Assembly (NCBI GenBank): GCA_003520455.1
Contig: DOUV01000028.1
Coordinates: forward strand, 1 to 10,248
Length of the DNA stretch: 10,248 bases
Source: Chloroflexota bacterium
GTDB taxonomy: Bacteria; Chloroflexota; Anaerolineae; Ardenticatenales; Ardenticatenaceae
Reading direction: 5' to 3'
This document shows positions 5,504 through 10,248 of this stretch, one piece after another. The first letter of the stretch is position 1; every line of letters starts with the position of its first letter. The translations under genes were made by a program, and so were the position numbers. The notes under the pieces are model-generated. The model had not been told where the DNA came from, did not search any database, and was given only the letters and a program-made list of their open reading frames with translations.

Positions 5504-6478
5504 TCAGCGCCCGCTGGCCAGATCGGCGACGAGCAATTGCAATCCCAGTTCGGGTTCGGTCTGGCCGGTCTTCATAGCCTGATCGGCTTCAAGGAGCCGC
5601 TCGAACGCCGCTTCGAGGCTCTCAAGTGAGAACTTTCCGACTTGCTTGAGGGTCTTTTCGACGATGAACGGGTGCAACGCAAGTTTCTGGCGAATCTCGG
5701 TGGAGGTACTCCCAAACTCGCTCAACTCCCTGACCTGGAGCAGGATGCGTATCTGGCGAGTGAGCATGAAGTGGAGGTATGGCGGCGCCGCCCCCTCTGC
5801 CAGGAGCTGTTGGAGGCTCGTCAGGGCTCGCCGGGGGTCGCGCTGGCTGATGGCGTCCATCAGGCCGAAGATATTTGCCTCAGCCGTGTAGGGGACCAGC
5901 AGTTGGACGGTCTCGCTCGTGATGGTCTCACCGCCGGCGTACGTCACCAGCTTGTCGATCTCGCTGTCCAGCAAGCGCAGATCATCGCCGACGAAGGTGG
6001 CCAGTTCCGCGGCGGCCCGGGCATCGATCTGGCCACTTTTCTGGCGGGTGCGAGCCTGAATCCAGCGCGGGAGCGCCTCGCGCTTGGGTTTCTCGAACTC
6101 GCGAATGACACCCTTTTTGGCCTCGGCGAACTTCACTGCGCGCTTCCACAACGCCGTGCGCTTGTCAATCTTCTCCCCTTCGATGAGGAAGAGGCGCGCG
6201 TGCGCCGGTAAGGTTCCGAGGTAGTCAGAGAGTTGGTCTGCGAACTCCTTCGGCCCGCCTTTCAGCCGCTCTAACAAGCCCTCAACGATCACGATGCGGC
6301 GCTCCGCCAAGAAGGGAATTGTATCGCACGAATGGCGCAATTCGGGGAAGGTGGTTCTACGCCCGTCGAGCCGGGTAGTGTTGAGTTCGGCCATTGCCGG
6401 ATCCGGGACGCGTGACAGAATCGCGTTCAGGGCCTCGTCGCGCGCCAGGTCATCAGCGCCGTAGAAGATGTAGAACAT
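5504..6478 (-). CDS. holA: DNA polymerase III, delta subunit
   Basis: The 324-aa delta subunit is part of the clamp-loader complex and opens the beta sliding clamp during chromosome replication. The N-terminus MFYIFYGADDLARDEAL and the segment CDTIPFLAERRIVIVEG (residues 51-67) are characteristic of HolA. The middle carries the AAA-like fold without a P-loop, as usual for delta. The C-terminal region (IFGLMDAISQRDPRRALTSL and LHFMLTRQIRILLQV) matches the family's collar domain. Length is close to the roughly 340 aa norm. No Shine-Dalgarno precedes the ATG (upstream GGTTTACTCCCC), so initiation may be leaderless or SD-independent. It is convergent with the 82-aa gene. Confidence 0.95.
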   Translation of the reverse strand: MFYIFYGADDLARDEALNAILSRVPDPAMAELNTTRLDGRRTTFPELRHSCDTIPFLAERRIVIVEGLLERLKGGPKEFADQLSDYLGTLPAHARLFLIEGEKIDKRTALWKRAVKFAEAKKGVIREFEKPKREALPRWIQARTRQKSGQIDARAAAELATFVGDDLRLLDSEIDKLVTYAGGETITSETVQLLVPYTAEANIFGLMDAISQRDPRRALTSLQQLLAEGAAPPYLHFMLTRQIRILLQVRELSEFGSTSTEIRQKLALHPFIVEKTLKQVGKFSLESLEAAFERLLEADQAMKTGQTEPELGLQLLVADLASGR

Positions 6479-6519
6479 GGGGAGTAAACCGTAACGCTCT
6501 TACTGGGATCGTGTGTACT

Positions 6520-6550
6520 GGGAGGGCGAGGACATTGTTCTCGCCCTCCC
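6520..6550. repeat. Perfect 11-bp hairpin between the DUF6391 gene and holA
   Basis: GGGAGGGCGAG (6520-6530) and CTCGCCCTCCC (6540-6550) are exact inverted copies around a 9-nt loop. It lies after the DUF6391 stop and 41 bp before the holA start. There is no U-tract on either side, so it is not a standard intrinsic terminator. It may be a pause, processing or partial termination site. Confidence 0.6.
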
Positions 6551-6582
6551 GGCACAATATACTCTCATGTGAGCGTTGCGCT

Positions 6583-7098
6583 TTAACCATTGACCGTGAC
6601 GAAGTGGATGACAAGATTCCCCCGCTCCGTGCGCTTGATGGGGCCAAGCGAGAGGCGGCTGGCGTCCGGGCAGGTCGTGATTTTCTCCTGGACCAGGAGA
6701 CCCAACGGCTGGGCGACGATCATCGCGGCCGTGGCGGCCATGACGACCCGAGGGAGCTTGTTCAGTGGGCTCTCACGGCGCCCGAGCGAGGCGGATGCGA
6801 GGAAGGAGCTGAACCCGGTCAGCAGCCCCGCCACCGCCAGGTTGGTGCCGCAGCGCGGGTGAACCGCCAGCTCAGCCTGGCCGGCTCGCAGGCGGCGCAG
6901 GGCCTCCTCGGCGCAGGCGCGAACCTCATCGGTCTCAACGTCACCGTATAGCCAGAAGCCGCTGGGGGTGGAACGGCCGATGATGCGCAGGTTAGGATCG
7001 CGCGTGCTCATCAAAGTGATTGTGGCATGCTCCAGTGCGTGCACGCGGCGGACCTTGCCCACGCCGGGCAGCTCAAGCAACGTCTCGCGGATACTCAT
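6583..7098 (-). CDS. DUF6391 family membrane protein
   Basis: The 171-aa protein resembles the DUF6391 family known from Cyanobacteria and Chloroflexota; its function is not established. The conserved N-terminal motif HALEHAT (residues 20-26) resembles a metal-binding HxxxH pattern, and HPRCGTN lies at 80-86. Two membrane helices follow (about 86-103, NLAVAGLLTGFSSFLAS, and 117-136, VVMAATAAMIVAQPLGLLVQ). The C-terminus has the pair TTCPDASRL and ends in a beta-like stretch. The ATG has AGAGG at 9 nt. It reads toward holA with a 104-bp gap that contains a strong hairpin. Family call fairly confident, role unknown. Confidence 0.8.
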   Translation of the reverse strand: MSIRETLLELPGVGKVRRVHALEHATITLMSTRDPNLRIIGRSTPSGFWLYGDVETDEVRACAEEALRRLRAGQAELAVHPRCGTNLAVAGLLTGFSSFLASASLGRRESPLNKLPRVVMAATAAMIVAQPLGLLVQEKITTCPDASRLSLGPIKRTERGNLVIHFVTVNG

Positions 7099-7128
7099 TG
7101 GATTGAACCTCTTATACTAGCAGGAGTA

Positions 7129-7190
7129 GAGAGCCGCTCCCTTCCGGCCTCGAATGCCTGGTTCGTCCGTTGAGGAATGGAGCGGCTCTC
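7129..7190. repeat. Long hairpin with nested stems downstream of the aldolase gene
   Basis: GAGAGCCGCTCC (7129-7140) and GGAGCGGCTCTC (7179-7190) are exact 12-bp inverted copies. Inside the 38-nt loop CCTC/GAGG (7148-7151, 7172-7175) and the overlapping CGAA/TTCG (7151-7154, 7162-7165) can add short stems. It fills the gap between the aldolase stop and the DUF6391 start. No U-tract follows, so it may be a terminator of unusual type or an RNA-stability element. Confidence 0.6.
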
Positions 7191-7209
7191 GCCGAAGGAG
7201 TGTCTATCC

Positions 7210-7875
7210 TTAAAACGGCCGCATCGTCTCGTCAATCTTGGCCCAGTCATCGAGGAAGGCCTCCAGCCCGCGATCAGTCAACGGGTGCTTGACCAGCATT
7301 TCCATGACCTTAAAGGGCATGGTGGCGATATCAGCGCCGAGTAGGGTAGCGCGAGTGACGTGCATCGGGTGGCGGATACTCGCCGCTAACACGTCGGTGC
7401 GGAAGTCGTAGTTTGCCTTGATCTGCACCAGGTCGGCGATGAGGTCCATCCCCTCGTTGCCGATATCGTCAATCCGTCCCAAGAAGGGGCTTACGTAGGT
7501 AGCGCCGGCTTTCATCGCCAGCAAGCCCTGGTTGGCCGAGAAGACCAGCGTCATGTTGACCGGGACACCCTCACTGGTCAGCCGGCGGGTCGCCGCCAGA
7601 CCATTGGGTATGCAGGGAATTTTGGCGATGATGTTCGGCGCCCAACTCGTCACGAGTTTGGCCTCGCGAATCATACCCTCAACATCGGTGCTGACAGTTT
7701 CAGCGCTGACGGTTCCCCGGTCGCCAATGATCTCTGAGATGGCCAGGATGTTGGATTTGAAATCGCGCCCGGCCTTGGCCGCTAGCGACGGGTTGGTCGT
7801 CACGCCGTCCAGAACGCCCCACGATGCCGCGGTTCGAATCTCGTCGAGAACGGCTGTGTCGAGAAAGAGTTTCAT
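7210..7875 (-). CDS. fsa: Fructose-6-phosphate aldolase / short transaldolase-like protein
   Basis: This 221-aa class I aldolase belongs to the TalC/FSA branch of transaldolases. It splits or forms fructose 6-phosphate from dihydroxyacetone and glyceraldehyde 3-phosphate, or acts as a transaldolase in the pentose phosphate pathway. The start MKLFLDTAVLDEI and the blocks DGVTTNPSLAAK (23-34), NIIAKIPCIP with Schiff-base Lys85, NMTLVFSANQ, YVSPFLGRIDDIG and AASIRHPMHV are all family hallmarks. The ATG at 7875 has AGGAGGGG (7881-7888) at 5 nt; the open frame reaches 63 bp further upstream but without family similarity. It is a single gene with its own promoter. FSA versus transaldolase activity cannot be settled by eye. 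Confidence 0.94.
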   Translation of the reverse strand: MKLFLDTAVLDEIRTAASWGVLDGVTTNPSLAAKAGRDFKSNILAISEIIGDRGTVSAETVSTDVEGMIREAKLVTSWAPNIIAKIPCIPNGLAATRRLTSEGVPVNMTLVFSANQGLLAMKAGATYVSPFLGRIDDIGNEGMDLIADLVQIKANYDFRTDVLAASIRHPMHVTRATLLGADIATMPFKVMEMLVKHPLTDRGLEAFLDDWAKIDETMRPF

Positions 7876-7888
7876 CAGTTCCCCTCCT

Positions 7889-7911
7889 GCGGACCGGCAG
7901 GACCGGTCCGC
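7889..7911 (-). promoter_or_regulatory. Perfect hairpin directly 5' of the aldolase Shine-Dalgarno
   Basis: GCGGACCGG and CCGGTCCGC form a perfect 9-bp GC-rich stem with a 5-nt loop. On the mRNA it ends exactly where the AGGAGGGG ribosome binding site begins. It leaves the site open but could affect translation or mRNA stability. Confidence 0.5.
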
Positions 7912-7957
7912 GATCCCCTCAAGCGACAGGACCAGCACGCGTCATTGTTCTTGCGGT

Positions 7958-7987
7958 ACTCTAGCCCACCCCGAGCACGATTGTCAA
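7958..7987 (-). promoter_or_regulatory. Promoter of the aldolase gene
   Basis: On the minus strand TTGACA (7987-7982), an 18-bp spacer and TAGAGT (7963-7958) precede the aldolase start by about 80 bp. The -35 is perfect, the -10 matches four of six positions. From here to 8097 no gene is seen. Confidence 0.65.
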
Positions 7988-8097
7988 CCTCGGCAGGGCG
8001 ACTCAATTGTTCCGGTGCGAGGCACCTTGCGACGGCTCCTATGGGCACTTGCACTTCAGTCTCAGCCTCGATCGAGTGCGGCCATTTGAACGCCCAC

Positions 8098-8499
8098 TCA
8101 CTCCTCCTCCTCGAGTGAGCCTCCCTCGTCCACCGGCGGATGGTACTCGGGTTGGACGCCGTAGGGTGTCGACTCGACCTCGACCGGGTGCCAGGACTCG
8201 CTAACGGGCTCCACTGGAGGACCCTCCGACCGCAGGCGTTCGAGTTCCGCTTGAGTAAGCGACTCGTTGTCGAAGACCCCTTTGAGCAACTCAGCCCCCT
8301 CGGGCGAGGAAACGTGAGCTTTCACCAGGTAGCTCCCCGGTTGAACCTGTTTGACGTAGCGTTCCAAGGCGGCTTCGTACTCGTGGTCGTCCGGACCGAT
8401 GAGAGAGATCTCGGTGAGCGGTACGCCGATGGCACGCAACCGCACCACAGCGCGCTCAGCGCTGACGAGATCGGGGAAGGTGCGCTGGACGGTCATCAC
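8098..8499 (-). CDS. Small acidic protein with YflT/general stress 17M-like fold
   Basis: The 133-aa product opens with TVQRTFPDLVSAERAVVRLR then AIGVPLTEISLIGPD, the pattern of YflT/GSP17M-type domains (strand, helix of A-x-x-A-V-x-x-L, Gly, strand). The second half (VKQVQPGSYLVKAHVSSPEG, GAELLKGVF) is like the matching half of that ferredoxin-like fold; the glycine-zipper membrane segment often found between the halves is absent. The C-terminus is proline- and glutamate-rich and ends SLEEEE. The GTG start at 8499 overlaps the previous stop (GTGA) and has AAGGAG 9 nt upstream; ATG 8496 is the alternative. Last gene of a three-gene operon. Function not known; a stress or envelope role is a guess. 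Confidence 0.68.
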   Translation of the reverse strand: MMTVQRTFPDLVSAERAVVRLRAIGVPLTEISLIGPDDHEYEAALERYVKQVQPGSYLVKAHVSSPEGAELLKGVFDNESLTQAELERLRSEGPPVEPVSESWHPVEVESTPYGVQPEYHPPVDEGGSLEEEE

Positions 8500-9146
8500 G
8501 GTTGATTGCTCCTTGAGTCATTCGAGTCAGTGCGCTCGGCCCCAGCCGCACCGAGGTCGGCCTCCTCCCGCTGCCACAGGTAAAGTACCGTCGCAGTCCC
8601 CAGCGCGAATCCGAGCAAGAGCCCTCCCAGACGCGCCGCGGATTGCCACGAGCGTGGGCCAGGCTCACCGGTGGCCAGGCGGGCCAGTGTCGCGGGAAGG
8701 TCATCGAAACTGGTTAGCAGGGGGTCGCGGAAGCCCATCTTCTTGCGAAGACGGTCGCCCCAGAAGTGGCCGGAGCCGTAGTGCAGCTGTCGGAGACCGG
8801 GGAAAGCCGTGGCTGGCTCGCGGCCGGTGATGAGAACGGCTTCGGCCGGGCCCACCCCGAGCTCAGCCAGGGCCCGTTCCACGGCCGCCGTCGGGGATGG
8901 TGGCGTCGTGCCGGCTGCGCTGCAGACCGTCGCGATCAGACCGGCGAGCCCCAGGCGCGCCAGGTCCTCCCGAACGGCGTCCGCGGGGGTCCCATCGAGG
9001 GCGGCGATGGCCAGGCGATAGTCGGGGGCGAGACGGCGCAGCGTGGCGTGCACGCCAGGCTCGGGGCGGCTCTTCCCTACGCTGGGCCAGTCACGCACGA
9101 GCGTCTCGCCGTAGTCGAAAAGCACGGCCCGGATCGGGCCATTCAT
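8496..9146 (-). CDS. Membrane-anchored HAD-like protein with degenerate active site
   Basis: The 216-aa protein has a HAD-hydrolase shape: motif I VLFDYGETLV (D11 kept, the second Asp replaced by Gly13), a helical cap-like part and RALAELGVGPAEAVLITG like the region before motif IV. However, motif II lacks the usual Ser/Thr context (LAIAALDGTP), the motif III lysine is missing (TTPPSPTAAVERAL where KPDP is usual), and the motif IV acidic pair is replaced (GREPATA). A single membrane helix is seen at about 171-191 (GGLLLGFALGTATVLYLW) with a polar tail. It is therefore likely to bind or sense rather than hydrolyse phosphate esters. ATG overlaps the upstream stop (ATGA) and its GAGGAGGAAG ribosome site lies inside that gene. 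Middle gene of the operon. Confidence 0.75.
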   Translation of the reverse strand: MNGPIRAVLFDYGETLVRDWPSVGKSRPEPGVHATLRRLAPDYRLAIAALDGTPADAVREDLARLGLAGLIATVCSAAGTTPPSPTAAVERALAELGVGPAEAVLITGREPATAFPGLRQLHYGSGHFWGDRLRKKMGFRDPLLTSFDDLPATLARLATGEPGPRSWQSAARLGGLLLGFALGTATVLYLWQREEADLGAAGAERTDSNDSRSNQP

Positions 9147-9478
9147 TCTTCTTCCTCCTCCAGTTGCTCGTCCTGGAGGGCGCGCAGTTCCTCGACGAGG
9201 TGCAAGTTCATGGACTCCGCCTTCCCGGCGGCGCGCGCCCGGCTGGCGCGGTCCAGTTCGATGGCCAACTCGACGCTGACGTTGAGGCGCACGACAGTGG
9301 GTGAGGGAAGCGCCTCGATCGTATCGGCCGGGATGGTCAAGAGCACACCAGCCGCCCGGTCAACCACCAGGAAGGCTGGTTCGTCTGGCCGGTCTTCGAG
9401 CGGCACGACGGTGATCAACCGGCCAAGCGGTCCATCCGTCGCTACGACTTCGGCTCCAGGTTGGATGGGTGTAGCCAT
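9143..9478 (-). CDS. PRC-barrel-like small protein
   Basis: The 111-aa product begins MATPIQPGAEVVATDGPLGR, followed by VVPLEDRPDEPAFLVVDRAAG, TIPADTIEALPSPTVVRLNV. This alternation of short strands with VxxxDGxxGxLxxVV and IPxDxI is the PRC-barrel/DUF2171-type pattern. A C-terminal helix (RALQDEQLEEEEE) is very acidic. PRC-barrel domains serve in RNA processing, photosynthetic reaction centres and envelope stress proteins; here the role is unknown. ATG 9478 has AGGAGG (9484-9489) at 5 nt, so the 9 codons further upstream are not included. First gene of the operon; its poly-Glu codons double as the ribosome site of the next gene. The promoter is not clear in 9490-9640. Confidence 0.72.
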   Translation of the reverse strand: MATPIQPGAEVVATDGPLGRLITVVPLEDRPDEPAFLVVDRAAGVLLTIPADTIEALPSPTVVRLNVSVELAIELDRASRARAAGKAESMNLHLVEELRALQDEQLEEEEE

Positions 9479-9640
9479 TCGTACCTCCTGTGCAGTCTGG
9501 ACCATAGCGAGTAGGACTCTGCATCTCTGTGTTCCTCATTCTGAAGGCCCCACAGAAATTGGTGGAGCACCTATCATGCCACCGGAGCGCTCGGTGAGGC
9601 CTAAGTTGCCGGGCGCCGGTGATCTTGCCGAGCATGCCGC

Positions 9641-10248
9641 TCACGCCGCCGGCGGCAACAACGGCAGCTGCTCACCCGCCGCCGTGTGGACCTGGCCGTC
9701 AGCGGTGTAGCACGTCAGCGGGGCGACGGCGACCTCCCAGGCTGTGCCATTCCAGATGGCCGCCGCCATCTCCGGCAAACCGAGCAGACAGAGACCCGCC
9801 TCGAGGTGCGGGCGGAGGCGCGAGACGCGCTCGTCCTGTCCCGGCTGGTGGTGAGGCAAGGCCACGACCGGAACCAGGTCCAGCGCCGGGACGAGGTCGT
9901 CCTGGCGGGGCCGCCACATCCGGCGACCGAGGACCATCGCGCCGGCGCTGGAGCCAGCGAGGGCCAGAGTGCCGGCACGCAAGCGGTCGTGGATGGTGGC
10001 CCAGGCGGGGGTGGTGCGGAGCGTTTCGAGGAGGTAGACGGGATCACCGCCGGCAACGTAGAGCAGATCAGCCGCAGCGACCTGGTCCAGAATCTCAGAC
10101 CGCGCCGCATCGGCGCGGTCGAGAAGGAGCAGCGGCGTGCTGGTGGCGCCCAACGCCGCAAAGTGGCGGACTCCATTCTCGGCGGCCAGGAGCGGTTGGG
10201 AGAAGCGTGCAGCGGTCGGGAGGATCGCCACGCGCGCCGTGCGGCCAG
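9641..10248 (-). CDS. Peptidase S51 / cyanophycinase-like protein, 5' end outside the window
   Basis: This serine peptidase-like protein has the class I glutamine-amidotransferase fold (dipeptidase E, cyanophycinase group). Visible blocks are GRTARVAILPTAA at the window edge, DLLYVAGGDPVYLLETLR, the nucleophile elbow LAGSSAGAMVLG (GSSAGA, as in S51 enzymes), and the candidate histidine region ALPHHQPGQDERVSRLRPHL. The frame is open through the right edge and GRTARVAILPTAA matches the interior of family members, so the GTG at 10231 is unlikely to be the start and the first 10-30 residues are missing. The C-terminus is normal, ending in LPLLPPAA. Substrate unknown: acidic dipeptides or cyanophycin are family possibilities. 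Confidence 0.85.
   Translation of the reverse strand, partial: GRTARVAILPTAARFSQPLLAAENGVRHFAALGATSTPLLLLDRADAARSEILDQVAAADLLYVAGGDPVYLLETLRTTPAWATIHDRLRAGTLALAGSSAGAMVLGRRMWRPRQDDLVPALDLVPVVALPHHQPGQDERVSRLRPHLEAGLCLLGLPEMAAAIWNGTAWEVAVAPLTCYTADGQVHTAAGEQLPLLPPAA

Noticed and set aside
6535..6563. Plus-strand TTGTTC-17-TATACT promoter
   Set aside because: The -35 is poor, it lies within the hairpin, and no plus-strand gene follows it.
8061..8097. Tiny 11-codon ORF directly after the YflT-like gene
   Set aside because: Starts with GTG right behind the poly-Glu codons but is too short and unpatterned to support as a gene.
8766..9710. Plus-strand open frame across the three small minus-strand genes
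   Set aside because: Low-complexity Ser/Arg text, no ribosome site, and it runs opposite three genes with coupled starts.

Overview
The window is GC-rich bacterial DNA with tightly packed genes and overlapping starts and stops. No rRNA or marker gene fixes the taxon. The gene set (a DUF6391 protein, a short fructose-6-phosphate aldolase, a divergent holA, PRC-barrel and YflT-like small proteins, and an AT-rich repeat of the ITNYQ-encoding type) looks most like Chloroflexota. That placement is inference.

Left part (1-1765, minus strand): an ABC-2 drug or lipid exporter operon. The ATPase gene comes first and the permease second; the permease runs off the left edge. Upstream of the ATPase lies a full set of attenuation signals: a near-consensus sigma-70 promoter, a 39-codon leader ORF with its own Shine-Dalgarno, an antiterminator stem, a textbook intrinsic terminator with six U, and then the ATPase ribosome binding site. 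This is the best candidate for an undescribed regulatory system here. An AT-rich inverted repeat separates ATPase and permease.

Mobile part (1775-3086): an intact ISAs1-family insertion sequence with 16-bp perfect terminal inverted repeats and a perfect 10-bp target duplication. It landed 19 bp upstream of the -35 box of the exporter promoter.

Accessory part (3087-5503, plus strand): a near-consensus promoter with a symmetrical operator-like dyad drives a tiny ORF, a single-domain FtsK/SpoIIIE-type DNA motor and a small two-helix membrane protein, all overlapping. A decayed ankyrin-repeat gene follows, with two frame changes and one nonsense codon, then an 82-aa protein of unknown function. 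This looks like a piece of an integrated element.

Right part (5504-10248, minus strand): housekeeping and small-protein genes. From right to left these are a peptidase S51-like gene (partial), a three-gene operon with 4-nt overlaps (PRC-barrel-like protein, membrane-anchored HAD-like protein lacking catalytic residues, YflT-like acidic protein), fructose-6-phosphate aldolase with its own promoter, a DUF6391 membrane protein, and the DNA polymerase III delta subunit. Perfect hairpins without U-tracts sit in two of the intergenic gaps.

No tRNA, rRNA, CRISPR array or replication origin was seen.
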